The translations under genes were made by a program, and so were the position numbers. The notes beneath the pieces were generated by a model. It was not told the DNA's origin and ran no database searches. It saw only the letters and a list, made by a program, of their open reading frames with translations. A stretch of 64,000 bases of DNA from Oxalobacteraceae sp. CFBP 8761 (GTDB taxonomy: Bacteria; Pseudomonadota; Gammaproteobacteria; Burkholderiales; Burkholderiaceae_D): NCBI GenBank assembly GCA_014841595.1, contig JACYUE010000001.1, positions 500,193 to 564,192 on the forward strand, read 5' to 3'. Below, piece by piece: positions 34,667 to 45,954 of this stretch. Position 1 is the stretch's first letter; the number at the start of each line of letters is the position of its first letter.

Positions 34667-35647
34667 ATGACTACCGATATCGAACGCTTTGTCGCTGCCC
34701 CCTTCATCAAGGAAATCGGCCGCGGCGTAAAAGGGGGGCGCAGCATGACGCGCGACGACGCGCACCGGCTCTACGCGGCCATCCTCGAGGGCCGTGTGTC
34801 CGACCTCGAACTGGGCGCCATTTTGCTTGCCATGCGCATCAAGGGCGAGTCGGTCGATGAACTGGCCGGCTTCATGGATGCAGCAAGCGCGGCGTTCACG
34901 CCGCTGCCCGCACCGCGCGGCGAATTCGCGCCGGTATCGATTCCTACCTACAACGGCGCGCGCAAGCTGGCCAATCTGACGCCGCTGCTGGCGCTGCTGC
35001 TGGCACGCGAAGGCGTGCCGGTGCTGGTGCATGGCGTGAGCAACGATCCGGGGCGCGTCACCACGGCAGAAATCCTGCACGAACTGGGCGTGACCGACGC
35101 GACCACCGGCGCCGAAGTCCACAACGAATTCGTCCATGGCCGCGTGGCCTTCATGCCGATCGAGCACCTGGCCCCGGAACTGGCACGCATGCTGGCGCTG
35201 CGCCGCGTGCTGGGCGTGCGCAATTCGACGCACACCATCGTCAAGATCCTGCAGCCATTCGATGGTCCGGCGCTGCGCCTGGTCTCGTACACGCACCCTG
35301 AATACCTGGTAACGCTGGGCGAGTACTTCGAAGGCGTCGACAGCGAAACCCGGGGCGACGCATTCCTGATGCGCGGCACCGAGGGCGAAACCGTCGCCCA
35401 CCCGCACCGCGCCCAGCGCATCGACTGGTTCCACGCCGGCCAGCGCGCCCTGCTGGTCGAGCGCGACGCGCCCACCGACGACCTGGCCATCGTGCCCGAC
35501 GGCCGCGATGCGGCCACCACCGCCGCCTGGATCGGCGCAGCGCTGCGCGGCGAGGTGCCGGTGCCGCCATCGATTGCCACGCAGGTGGCGTACTGCGTCG
35601 AAGTCTCGCGCAAGATCCGCGCGCGCAGCCTGCCTGTGGCCGAGTAA
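34667..35647 (+). CDS. ybiB: YbiB family protein (anthranilate phosphoribosyltransferase-like fold)
   Basis: A 326-residue protein with the TrpD-like two-domain fold: a helical N-terminal domain (about 1-75, IKEIGRGVKGGRSMT then LELGAILLAMRIKGES) and a large domain with ANLTPLLALLLAREGVPVLVHGV and VLGVRNSTHTIVKIL. The phosphoribosyl-binding signature of true TrpD is not kept. E. coli YbiB binds nucleic acid and is LexA-controlled; no LexA box was sought successfully here. The ATG at 34667 gives the family N-terminus. Confidence 0.88.
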   Translation: MTTDIERFVAAPFIKEIGRGVKGGRSMTRDDAHRLYAAILEGRVSDLELGAILLAMRIKGESVDELAGFMDAASAAFTPLPAPRGEFAPVSIPTYNGARKLANLTPLLALLLAREGVPVLVHGVSNDPGRVTTAEILHELGVTDATTGAEVHNEFVHGRVAFMPIEHLAPELARMLALRRVLGVRNSTHTIVKILQPFDGPALRLVSYTHPEYLVTLGEYFEGVDSETRGDAFLMRGTEGETVAHPHRAQRIDWFHAGQRALLVERDAPTDDLAIVPDGRDAATTAAWIGAALRGEVPVPPSIATQVAYCVEVSRKIRARSLPVAE

Positions 35648-35720
35648 AGGCGCACCGCGCCGCTGTTCGCCAATCCGCCACTGCCTTACAATGGCGGGTT
35701 GAGCAAAGGTGGTGGCAGGC

Positions 35721-36938
35721 ATGGCAAATCAATTCGATGTGGCGGTAATCGGCGCGGGCGCGGCCGGGATGATGTGCGCGGCCGTGGCGGCGCAGGGCGG
35801 CAAGCGCGTGGTCCTGGTCGACCACGCGGCCAAGCTGGCCGAAAAGATCCGCATCTCGGGCGGTGGGCGTTGTAACTTCACCAACGTCAATGCCGGGCCG
35901 CAGCACTACTTGTCGAACAATCCCCATTTCTGCCGCAGCGCGCTGTCGCGTTACACGGCGCAGGACTTCCTGGCGCTCGTCAAGAAATACCGGATCGCCC
36001 ACCACGAAAAGCACCGCGGCCAATTGTTCTGCAACGATTCGGCCGAGCAGATCATCGCGATGCTGCGCGCCGAGTGCGACCTGGGCGGCGTCGAGTGGCG
36101 CATGCCGTGCAAGGTGGCCGGTGTGCGCAAGGCCGATGATGGCTTTGCCATCGACACCGATGCCGGCGAGTTGCTGGTGGGTAGTGTCGTGGTCGCCACG
36201 GGCGGCCTGTCGATCCCGAAAATCGGCGCAACCGATCTCGGCTATCGCATCGCCACGCAATTCGACCTGAAACTGATCGAGACCCGTCCGGGTCTGGTGC
36301 CGCTGACGTTCGACGGCCCGAGCTGGGAACCGTTTGTGCCGCTGGCGGGCATCGCGCTCGAGGTCGAGGTCAGCACGGGCAGCAGCAAAGGCAAGGGCGC
36401 ACGGGGAGGCCACTTCCGTGAAGACTTGTTGTTCACACACCGCGGCCTGTCCGGCCCGGCGATCCTGCAGATTTCCAGCTACTGGCAGCCGGGCACGCCG
36501 ATCGTACTGAACCTGTTGCCTGAAATGGACGTGGCCGATACGCTGATCGGCCTGAAGAAAACCGAGAAAAAGCAGCTGGGCAATGTGCTGACGCAGTGGC
36601 TGCCCGCGCGTCTGGCCGAAGGCTTGCTCACGGCCAATGGCTTTGACGCCACGGCGCGCCTGGCCGACATGGCTGACGCGAAACTGCGCGCGCTGGGCGA
36701 CGCCATCAACCGCTGGGCCATCGTCCCGACCGGCTCGGAAGGCTACCGCAAGGCCGAGGTCACGCTGGGCGGCGTCGATACCAAGGGCCTGTCGCAGCAG
36801 ACGATGATGGCCAATAATGTTCCCGGCCTGTACTTCATCGGCGAGACGGTCGACGTGACCGGTTGGCTCGGTGGTTACAACTTCCAGTGGGCCTGGGCAT
36901 CGGGCGTGGCGGCCGGTCTGGCGGTGGCAAATAGTTGA
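35721..36938 (+). CDS. BaiN/RdsA family NAD(P)/FAD-dependent oxidoreductase
   Basis: A 405-residue HI0933-type flavoprotein. The N-terminal dinucleotide-binding motif is VIGAGAAGMMCAAVA, followed by the family hallmark ISGGGRCNFTN, then VVATGGLSIPKIGATDLGY and the C-terminal FAD-contact region YFIGETVDVTGWLGGYNFQ. Members reduce unsaturated substrates or are uncharacterised; the substrate is unknown here. The ATG at 35721 is preferred to an in-frame GTG at 35709 because AGGTGG precedes it. Confidence 0.9.
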   Translation: MANQFDVAVIGAGAAGMMCAAVAAQGGKRVVLVDHAAKLAEKIRISGGGRCNFTNVNAGPQHYLSNNPHFCRSALSRYTAQDFLALVKKYRIAHHEKHRGQLFCNDSAEQIIAMLRAECDLGGVEWRMPCKVAGVRKADDGFAIDTDAGELLVGSVVVATGGLSIPKIGATDLGYRIATQFDLKLIETRPGLVPLTFDGPSWEPFVPLAGIALEVEVSTGSSKGKGARGGHFREDLLFTHRGLSGPAILQISSYWQPGTPIVLNLLPEMDVADTLIGLKKTEKKQLGNVLTQWLPARLAEGLLTANGFDATARLADMADAKLRALGDAINRWAIVPTGSEGYRKAEVTLGGVDTKGLSQQTMMANNVPGLYFIGETVDVTGWLGGYNFQWAWASGVAAGLAVANS

Positions 36939-36968
36939 CGTTTGAAAACACCACTTCGTGATTAAAGC

Positions 36969-36997
36969 TTCCACTGAACTGCAAACGATGCTAGAAT
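36969..36997 (+). promoter_or_regulatory. Promoter of rpsU
   Basis: TTCCAC (36969-36974) and TAGAAT (36992-36997) are 17 bases apart, and the -10 is extended by TGC just before it. The predicted start lies about 30 bases before the rpsU ATG. Confidence 0.65.
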
Positions 36998-37033
36998 TTC
37001 GTTCTTCCCTAAATCCAACGGTTTGATTTTTAC

Positions 37034-37246
37034 ATGACCACTATCCGCCTTAAAGAAAACGAGCCGTTCGAAGTCGCCATGCGTCGCTTCAAACGCACCA
37101 TCGAAAAGACCGGTCTGTTGACGGAACTGCGCGCACGCGAGTTCTACGAAAAACCGACCGCAGAACGCAAGCGCAAGCTGGCAGCAGCAGTGAAGCGTCA
37201 CTACAAGCGCATCCGCAGCCAGCAACTGCCGAAGAAACTGTACTAA
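37034..37246 (+). CDS. rpsU: 30S ribosomal protein S21
   Basis: A 70-residue, strongly basic protein of the small subunit needed for mRNA base pairing to 16S rRNA. It reads [20 protein letters not shown] at the start and ends [10 protein letters not shown], matching S21 in length and composition. It is the first gene of the rpsU-yqeY-dnaG-rpoD macromolecular-synthesis block; a terminator immediately downstream allows it to be made in excess over primase and sigma factor. Confidence 0.97.
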   Translation: MTTIRLKENEPFEVAMRRFKRTIEKTGLLTELRAREFYEKPTAERKRKLAAAVKRHYKRIRSQQLPKKLY

Positions 37247-37311
37247 GACAGTTCAGACGGCCAAGACCCGGTGACGGCATTGCCAGTCCCGGCGAGTCGC
37301 TGAAGTCCGCA

Positions 37312-37348
37312 AACCCGCTTCGGTTTCGCCGCAGCGGGTTTTGTCGTT
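37312..37348 (+). terminator. Terminator/attenuator between rpsU and yqeY
   Basis: AACCCGCT (37312-37319) pairs with AGCGGGTT (37333-37340), with an inner CGG/CCG extension, and is followed by TTGTCGTTTT. It lies between the S21 gene and yqeY, the classical place of a partial terminator in this operon. Confidence 0.75.
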
Positions 37349-37373
37349 TTACCCTTTTGAATACGGAGATCCC

Positions 37374-37823
37374 ATGAGCTTAAAAGAACAACTGACCGAA
37401 GACATGAAAAGCGCCATGCGCGCCAAGGAAACCGGCCGCCTGGCAGCGGTGCGCCTGATCATTTCCGAAGTCAAGCGCAAGGAGCTCGACGAGCAGACCC
37501 AGCTGGACGATACCCAGGTGCTGGCCGTGATCGAAAAAATGATCAAGCAGCGCAAGGATTCGATCAGCCAGTTTGAAGCCGGCAACCGTCCTGACCTGGC
37601 CGACATCGAGAAGGCCGAAATGGTCATCCTGTCGGCGTACATGCCGGCTGGCCTGTCGGACGAAGAAATCGCCGCCGAAGTCGCTGCTGCCGTTGCCGAA
37701 ACCGGCGCCACCGGTCCGCAAGACATGGGCAAGCTGATGGGCGTGCTCAAGCCAAAGCTGGCTGGCCGCGCCGACATGACCGTGGTCTCCGGCCTGGTCA
37801 AGAAAGCCCTGGCTGGCGCATAA
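37374..37823 (+). CDS. yqeY: GatB/YqeY domain protein
   Basis: A 149-residue soluble, helical protein with the fold of the tRNA-binding tail of GatB. Typical segments are SLKEQLTEDMKSAMRAKE, RLAAVRLIISEVKRKE and DMGKLMGVLKPKLAGRADM. It probably binds tRNA, but its job is not established. The ATG at 37374 has GGAGATCCC before it, a good ribosome site. It commonly sits between rpsU and dnaG in many bacteria, as here. Confidence 0.93.
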   Translation: MSLKEQLTEDMKSAMRAKETGRLAAVRLIISEVKRKELDEQTQLDDTQVLAVIEKMIKQRKDSISQFEAGNRPDLADIEKAEMVILSAYMPAGLSDEEIAAEVAAAVAETGATGPQDMGKLMGVLKPKLAGRADMTVVSGLVKKALAGA

Positions 37824-37944
37824 GCGCCATCTGCAACGCGTCGTCTCTGCTCACCCCCGGGCAGGGACGACAACTTGTTGCATATCAATTTGCAGCAGGC
37901 GCTGCGGTATAGTCTGGCCCTAGACAAACACTGTGTAAGCTCAA

Positions 37945-39741
37945 GTGATTCCGCAAACTTTCATCACCGATTTGCTCAACCGGGTCGACATTGTCGATAT
38001 CGTGGGCCGCTACGTCCAGCTCAAGAAGGGCGGGGCGAACTTCATGGGCCTGTGCCCATTTCACAACGAAAAGTCGCCCAGCTTCACCGTCAGCCCGACC
38101 AAGCAGTTCTATCACTGCTTCGGTTGTGGTGCCCATGGTACGTCGATCGGCTTTCTGATCGAATACTCGGGCATGGGCTTCGTCGATGCGGTGAAGGACC
38201 TGGCCCAGAACGTCGGCATGATCGTGCCTGACGTCGATGACAAGATTCCGCCGGCCCAGCGCGCCGCCCAGCAGGCACAATCGCTGGCGCTGACCGATGC
38301 GCTGACGCAGGCGTGTGCGTTTTACCGCGCCCAGCTGCGCGAAGCGCCGGACGCCATCGCGTATCTGAAGAACCGCGGCCTGACCGGCGAAGTGGCCGCC
38401 CGCTTCGGCATGGGCTACGCCCCGGCCGGCTGGGACAGCCTGCGCGCCGTGTTCCCCGAGTACGAGGCGCATGTGCTGGTCGAGTCGGGTCTGGTGATCG
38501 ACAAGGTCGACGAAGACGGCAACCGCCACAAACGCTACGACCGCTTCCGTGAACGCGTGATGTTCCCGATTCGCAACACCAAAGGCCAGGTCATCGGCTT
38601 TGGCGGCCGCGTGCTCGACAGCGGCGAACCGAAGTATCTGAACTCGCCCGAAACGCCGCTGTTCCAGAAAGGCCTGGAGCTCTACGGCCTGTTCGAGGCG
38701 CGCCAGGCAATCCGCGACGCCGGCTATGTCTTGGTGACCGAAGGCTATATGGACGTCGTCGCGCTGGCCCAGCTGGGCTTCCCGCAAGCGGTGGCCACGC
38801 TTGGCACCGCTTGTACCAGTACCCACGTGCAAAAGCTGCTGCGCCAGACCGACGACGTGATCTTCAGCTTCGACGGCGACAAGGCCGGTCGCAAGGCTGC
38901 GCGCCGCGCGCTCGAAGCGTGCCTGCCGCAAGTGAGCGACAACAAGACCATCAAGTTCCTGTTCCTGCCGCAAGAGCACGACCCGGACAGCTTCGTGCGC
39001 GAGCGCGGCGCCGAAGCCTTCGAACAAGAAATTGCCGATGCGATGCCGCTGTCGCAATTCCTGCTGCGCGAAGTCACGCAAGAGCACGATCTCGATACGC
39101 CCGAAGGCCGCGCCAAGTCGCAGTTCGACGCCAAGCCGCTGCTGCAATCGATGACGCCGTCGAGCCTGCGCCTGCAGATCGTGCGCGGCCTGGCCAGCAT
39201 GACGCAATCGACGCCGGCGGAGATCGAAAGCCTGTTCGAGTTGTCCAAGCCAGTGGCCACCGCGCGCCGCGCGCCGCCGCGCCAGGGCCGGCCCGAGCCA
39301 GTGGGTCTGGAGCGCAAGATGCTGCGCATTCTGGTTGCGCATCCGCACCTGGCGCTGGAACTCGACGAAGTCGCACTGAGCGCCTTCGACTATTTCGGCG
39401 AAGAGGGCGCGGATCGCCTGCGGCATCTGATCGACACCGCGCAGGCCCTGGGTCCGCACGGCACGTTTGCCGCACTGTCACAACAGTTGCATGAAGTCAC
39501 TAACGAGTATGATGGCATGATTGCTGAAATTGCCGCCGAACCCGAAAACGAGGTCGATGGCGATCGCATCGTTCTGCTCAGTTCAGTACGCCAAATCAAG
39601 ATGGATTCGTTACGAGAAGAATTGAACCAGTTGTTTTCTGCCAGCTTGACCCCAGATCAGGTCAGTACTCGCTATCGCGAGATTACTGCCCAGCTGGACC
39701 TTCTGGAACGTGAAGCCACCGCGGCGATGGCACCCCGATGA
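37945..39741 (+). CDS. dnaG: DNA primase DnaG
   Basis: A 598-residue primase that lays RNA primers at the replication fork. The zinc-binding domain has CPFHNEKSPSF and FYHCFGCGAHG, the catalytic domain has VMFPIRNTKGQVIGFGGR, and the TOPRIM motif shows EGYMDVVAL and FDGDKAGRKAA. The C-terminal DnaB-interacting region follows an Ala/Arg/Pro-rich linker near residue 440. The start is GTG at 37945, which fits the family N-terminus IPQTFITDLLNRVDIVDIV. It lies upstream of rpoD with about 200 bases between. Confidence 0.96.
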   Translation: MIPQTFITDLLNRVDIVDIVGRYVQLKKGGANFMGLCPFHNEKSPSFTVSPTKQFYHCFGCGAHGTSIGFLIEYSGMGFVDAVKDLAQNVGMIVPDVDDKIPPAQRAAQQAQSLALTDALTQACAFYRAQLREAPDAIAYLKNRGLTGEVAARFGMGYAPAGWDSLRAVFPEYEAHVLVESGLVIDKVDEDGNRHKRYDRFRERVMFPIRNTKGQVIGFGGRVLDSGEPKYLNSPETPLFQKGLELYGLFEARQAIRDAGYVLVTEGYMDVVALAQLGFPQAVATLGTACTSTHVQKLLRQTDDVIFSFDGDKAGRKAARRALEACLPQVSDNKTIKFLFLPQEHDPDSFVRERGAEAFEQEIADAMPLSQFLLREVTQEHDLDTPEGRAKSQFDAKPLLQSMTPSSLRLQIVRGLASMTQSTPAEIESLFELSKPVATARRAPPRQGRPEPVGLERKMLRILVAHPHLALELDEVALSAFDYFGEEGADRLRHLIDTAQALGPHGTFAALSQQLHEVTNEYDGMIAEIAAEPENEVDGDRIVLLSSVRQIKMDSLREELNQLFSASLTPDQVSTRYREITAQLDLLEREATAAMAPR

Positions 39742-39801
39742 ACACTGGCTTTCTCCCCGTGGGCCAAGGCGTTCACGACTGGAAAAAGAAAGGGTGCGTG
39801 C

Positions 39802-39807
39802 TATAAT
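39802..39807 (+). promoter_or_regulatory. Extended -10 promoter upstream of rpoD
   Basis: A perfect TATAAT preceded by TGC forms an extended -10 (TGnTATAAT). The -35 position (CTGGAA, 17 bases upstream) is poor, as is usual for extended -10 promoters. It gives rpoD its own start within the operon and a long leader. Confidence 0.65.
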
Positions 39808-39949
39808 AAAACGCTAACTATTGCAACTGTTGAAACACTTCTTGGTTCAATTGCGTGCGTGGAGTATTAGTTAGCGGGGCATGGATTTGTGCCTGCAGGA
39901 TGATGAAGGTAACAAAACTTTATTCTTAACCACCGTAAAGTTAGTCGTT

Positions 39950-42223
<2,274 letters not shown>

Positions 42224-42336
42224 TTGTCGATGCGGGCTTGACGGCCCTGTACTAAAGGCAATATGCTCTCGCCACTTCGCTCATCACGTTCCGATCGATG
42301 AGCAGGTGGCGTTTGCTTGCCACTATCCCAGTTTCT

Positions 42337-42415
<79 letters not shown>

Positions 42416-42739
42416 ACCATTGAAAAGCCGCTGTGTGAATCACAGCGGCTTTTTTATTAGACTTACTTTTGCTCCATCCTCTCAGGATTAATTTTTAAGC
42501 AAATAATTTTCCACATGTGAGGTGCTTGATCGAGCGGTCCATTAGCGGTCGGCAGCCTGCATACACTCCAAGCAACACACGCAAAATCGGAATGTTGCAT
42601 TTTTAACATAAAATTCTGTGCTTGGGTTAATATGTAAACCACAACTATCTACAAACCCATTGAACAGGCTTGGCAATTCCAGTCCAGCCACCGAGGCCGT
42701 ACGTTCGGCGCATTGCATACCGACTTTCCCTGACGACTA
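42416..42739. other. Left non-coding part of the islet
   Basis: After the tRNA terminator this region is AT-rich with no supported gene. It probably contains the promoter of the LuxR-type regulator; TAATAT and several T/A runs are present near 42630-42645, but no reliable -35/-10 pair could be fixed. Confidence 0.4.
42423..42455 (+). terminator. Terminator of tRNA-Ile2
   Basis: A perfect 13-bp stem AAAAGCCGCTGTG/CACAGCGGCTTTT with a five-base loop, ending in a run of T. It starts seven bases after the tRNA CCA end. Confidence 0.92.
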
Positions 42740-43741
42740 ATGGATCCGCATTCCAAGCTGCTGCTAGATATTTACCATTGCGCCGCAGGTGCCAGTGCCG
42801 CCGACCTCAACGACTATGTGCTGAGCAGCCTCAAACGGGTGATTGTCTTCGATTCTGCGGCAATTAGTGATTTGGAGTACTCCGAAGAACAAGGTTTTAT
42901 GATTTCGGCGTTGCATTTGCACAAAGCGCCAGTCGAAAGATTCCTCCAGCGACGGGAGGTGATGGGCGTGGAGAAACTCGATGCAGAAGGGCGGTTGCAA
43001 AGCCGCGACGTCGTGCTACAAAATGCCTGCGCACATCGTGGCAGGAGCGTGCGCGCCGACGTGAGCAAGCTGCAGCTCAAAGCCGACATTGCAATGTACA
43101 CAAGACGTTTTGATACGGCCCATTCACTAACTTTCCTTTCGCCGCGGACGTCGAGCCCGAAGGCCACGATGATCGCGTTATGGCGTGCCACGCAGCGGCA
43201 TAGTTATGACGACGGTCATACAATTATCGCGGATAATCTGTTTCCACACGTTCTACAGGCACGCCAGATTAATAAACAGCTGGCGCTTGCGACACTTGCC
43301 GAACCAGCCAGCACGACGATCGCGCTGTCCGACTTTCACGGTTGCCTGCAATTCATCGAGCCTGCTGCCGTGCAGATGCTCCAGCGCGAATGGTCTGATT
43401 GGAGACCGCCTGTGTTGCCACAAACGTTGACGACCATACTAGGATCGAGCAATCACGCTCTCTATGCAGGATTTGCCGTGCAAGTGAGGGCGGTGCATCA
43501 AGCAAATATGCTCTGTCTCCTGATTTCCCTGCGGCGGCCTTTATCCGCCGCGCTCACGGCCGCCGAGCTGCGCGTAGCCCAAATGGCTGTGCAAGGCATG
43601 CAGAATAAGGAAATCGCACGTTCTTTGGGTACGTCGCCAGCGACGGTGCGCAATCAATTGCATGCTGTCTATCGTAAACTTGACGTGGGCAGTCGGGGTG
43701 GGCTGGTACTTGCGATGCAGGCGATAGTATCCACCGCATAG
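42740..43741 (+). CDS. LuxR-type (GerE HTH) transcriptional regulator
   Basis: A 333-residue protein. The C-terminal 65 residues are a LuxR/GerE helix-turn-helix: LTAAELRVAQMAVQGMQN, then KEIARSLGTSPATVRNQL and YRKLDVGSRGGLV. The first 260 residues have no autoinducer-binding or receiver signature that I can identify; they are probably a sensory domain of the solo-regulator type. Codon use is less GC-biased than in the flanking core genes, and the gene lies inside the tRNA-bounded islet, so it was probably acquired. It may control the downstream islet genes. Confidence 0.8.
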   Translation: MDPHSKLLLDIYHCAAGASAADLNDYVLSSLKRVIVFDSAAISDLEYSEEQGFMISALHLHKAPVERFLQRREVMGVEKLDAEGRLQSRDVVLQNACAHRGRSVRADVSKLQLKADIAMYTRRFDTAHSLTFLSPRTSSPKATMIALWRATQRHSYDDGHTIIADNLFPHVLQARQINKQLALATLAEPASTTIALSDFHGCLQFIEPAAVQMLQREWSDWRPPVLPQTLTTILGSSNHALYAGFAVQVRAVHQANMLCLLISLRRPLSAALTAAELRVAQMAVQGMQNKEIARSLGTSPATVRNQLHAVYRKLDVGSRGGLVLAMQAIVSTA

Positions 43742-44215
43742 ATCATCTGTTCTATAGGCGAAACTGCTGCTTGTCTTTATTATCAGCACCAAGCGTTTTC
43801 GGAAAAATAATGCCGCCCCTTTGTCGAGTTCACATTCCGCAGGGCGTTAGATGTATGCATATGAGGTTTTAATCCGACCGTTCCTCCTTTATGTGATGCC
43901 AACGGGGATACAGCATCCGGCTAACGTTAGCGCAATAAGAACTCTGCACTACGCAGGGAAGCATGGGAGCCAAATTCCAGTATATCAGCAGCATCGACGG
44001 AGAATAAATATTTGAAATCGGTAAATCCAGATTTTTTTGCAGTCAGCGCGCTCTCCATTTGCAGCATGGGTGGCGGACGTGCCGCAAGCTTTAAGAAAAA
44101 TTCTATTTTCCGAAGTATTGATTTCCGGTGGCATGGTACTAAATAATTTTAGTGCTGCGCTCTCTGAACTTTATGAAACTGTGCTAATGCAAGCATTGCC
44201 GTATCGAGGGAAAAA
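43742..44215. other. AT-rich gap in the islet with small uncertain frames
   Basis: No confident gene. Two overlapping short frames exist. One starts at a TTG at 44012 with GGAG eight bases upstream and gives 44 residues, with a hydrophobic FFAVSALSICSMGGG stretch (to 44146). The other runs 44037-44219, starts at a TTG and ends on the ATG of the next gene (ATGA). The shared region in two frames suggests a decayed gene or a peptide gene; neither can be called. Confidence 0.35.
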
Positions 44216-44704
44216 ATGAAAAGCAGCTTTAAAAGAAAATATCATGCGATCCATAAGCCAGACGGGTCTCTGGAGCTTAAATATTTTGGTAGGCGGGTAA
44301 GCTCTATAGCACAGGCTTTAATTTCTATTGTTACCTTGCCTGTCATACTTGTTGGTGTCGTGCGGCTTGCATTAGGACCTACAGGTGGTAACGAAAGTTC
44401 CCAGCATCCCTTACTTGCTATCATATTACTTTTAGCATGGATATTTTTTTGTTTTTTTTGGCTTGATAAGAAAGAAAATGTTATTTTACTAAACAAAGAT
44501 GGCATTGAATTCCGGGGTGGTAAAAAACTTGCGTTCAAGGATGTTAAGAGAACAATGTTGACGACACTATACCGGAGTGGTGGACAATCTTATATTGTTG
44601 AATTTGATGCTTTAGGTCAATCGATTCAGATCACTCAAGAAACCCCGGATGAATCTTTAGCAAATTCTATCCTTGAGGAAATTCGTTCATACGCGGCAAT
44701 TTAA
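44216..44704 (+). CDS. Small membrane protein of unknown function
   Basis: A 162-residue protein with two hydrophobic segments (about 32-52 and 65-83), a basic N-terminus and a soluble C-terminal part of about 75 residues containing ILLNKDGIEFRGGKKLAFKD and a strand-rich pattern. The layout resembles small PH-like membrane proteins, but I do not recognise a family. GAGGG lies seven bases before the ATG. Strongly AT-rich codon use sets it apart from the surrounding genome. It is followed after nine bases by the lipoprotein gene, so the pair is probably one operon. Confidence 0.65.
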   Translation: MKSSFKRKYHAIHKPDGSLELKYFGRRVSSIAQALISIVTLPVILVGVVRLALGPTGGNESSQHPLLAIILLLAWIFFCFFWLDKKENVILLNKDGIEFRGGKKLAFKDVKRTMLTTLYRSGGQSYIVEFDALGQSIQITQETPDESLANSILEEIRSYAAI

Positions 44705-44713
44705 AATAAAAAA

Positions 44714-45469
44714 ATGAAAAAATTCCAGAAATTATTAATTTGCATTCTCTTTTTAGCATTAAGTGCGTGCGGCGGTGGTGGTGGTGGTGGAGATAGTGGC
44801 ACCAGCAATTCCGGATCTAGCTCGCCTCCAGCAATCGGTCAAGCTAGCGTGCTCACCGATGCACAGATTATTTCTGCTATCAAAGCTACGAATAGTAACT
44901 GGGAAGGCTCCAATGGTCACCTCTCCAATGGTCGCCCTGCTGGCATTTGGCGGTGGCCTAATACCCCTGATCAGCGCATCTTTGTGTATCTTCCGGCTGC
45001 TAGTAATTCGGTCGAGCAAGAGATGGTAAGAAAGGTGAATGCCGCTATTAGTACCTACAATAGCAAGCTGAGTGCTTACTTTGTTCTTGAGGCAGTTACG
45101 GTTATCCCTGCTAGTGGAAATGTGATCCGAGTTGGTTACAATAATTCTTGGATTCCACCAGGTAGCACTGACTATAATAGTTACTGCGCTAATGTATCCG
45201 ATGTGGCTGGATCTGGTAGCCTTATTAATCCGGATTCTAAAAATAACATTGCAAATCCTGTATATGTAAATCTTGGCAACAATCGCTGCGACGTTACTCA
45301 AGAGATTGTTAACCACGAGTTCGCTCACGCACTTGGTTTTAACGTTCACTTTGATTTTTTTGGAAATACGAAATCTCCAGATAATTTCTGGGATGTACTT
45401 GCTACTTTGTATGGAAATCCACAGTCAACGCTGGCAGAAAACCTTGTGGTGAAACATGCTGCTAAATAA
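44714..45469 (+). CDS. Zinc-metalloprotease-like lipoprotein
   Basis: A 251-residue lipoprotein: a signal peptide ends at the lipobox LSAC (cysteine about residue 19), followed by a seven-glycine run and a Ser-rich linker. The C-terminal half contains QEIVNHEFAHALGFNVHFDF, an HExxH zinc site with a third histidine one position later than in classical HExxHxxGxxH metzincins. The domain before it starts LTDAQIISAIKATNSNW. It is probably anchored in the outer membrane or exposed at the surface. Whether it cleaves protein is unproven. It is AT-rich and islet-encoded. Confidence 0.7.
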   Translation: MKKFQKLLICILFLALSACGGGGGGGDSGTSNSGSSSPPAIGQASVLTDAQIISAIKATNSNWEGSNGHLSNGRPAGIWRWPNTPDQRIFVYLPAASNSVEQEMVRKVNAAISTYNSKLSAYFVLEAVTVIPASGNVIRVGYNNSWIPPGSTDYNSYCANVSDVAGSGSLINPDSKNNIANPVYVNLGNNRCDVTQEIVNHEFAHALGFNVHFDFFGNTKSPDNFWDVLATLYGNPQSTLAENLVVKHAAK

Positions 45470-45840
45470 CTTTTAGCCGATTTTTCAAAACGCGGTAGCA
45501 AGTCATTGGGTATTTTGTCAGCCAGAAGAGATTAATTATGCTCGAGAAATAACCATCTCGACTCGCGATGAAATTTGAGGTTGTCTGAAAAGGCAATGAA
45601 ACTAACCGCGAACTGTAGTTGAGGGAACTACCCTGACAACGGAAGCTAATTTTAAATCGCGTTGTTTGGATTAATACATGCTCCACTAGAGTAAAGGATT
45701 TTCCATCCTTTGTTAACGGGGTTTTTTAGGCTGCAATCTAGGCTACAACTGCGCAGCGTAAAAGATAAAAATCAAAGACTTACGATTTCTGAGGGATTTT
45801 TAACTCTTTGATTTAAAACGTATTTCGTTATCTAGTGGAT
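45470..45840. other. Right non-coding part of the islet
   Basis: AT-rich and without a supported gene. A small hairpin AAAGGAT/ATCCTTT near 45692-45710 may terminate the lipoprotein transcript. No integrase fragment, insertion sequence end or toxin-antitoxin pair was recognised. Confidence 0.4.
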
Positions 45841-45885
45841 CTCATAATCCGTGGGTGCCGTGTTCGACTCATGGGAGGCCTACCA
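45841..45885 (+). repeat. attR-like copy of the tRNA-Ile2 3' end
   Basis: Forty-five bases from CTCATAATCC to the CCA end, matching 42371-42415 at all but two positions. The bases upstream do not rebuild the 5' half of the tRNA, so this is not a functional gene but a duplicated attachment-site core. Confidence 0.85.
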
Positions 45886-45954
45886 GTCAAACCAAACGGT
45901 TAGCGAGCGCGCCAACCGGTTCGTCCCTCTCCGCTTCCCCCCGCCCACCGGCCT

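Noticed and set aside
45900..45935. Hairpin CGGTTAGCG/CGCCAACCG to the right of the islet as a terminator
   Set aside because: The stem has a mismatch and no T-run follows on either strand.
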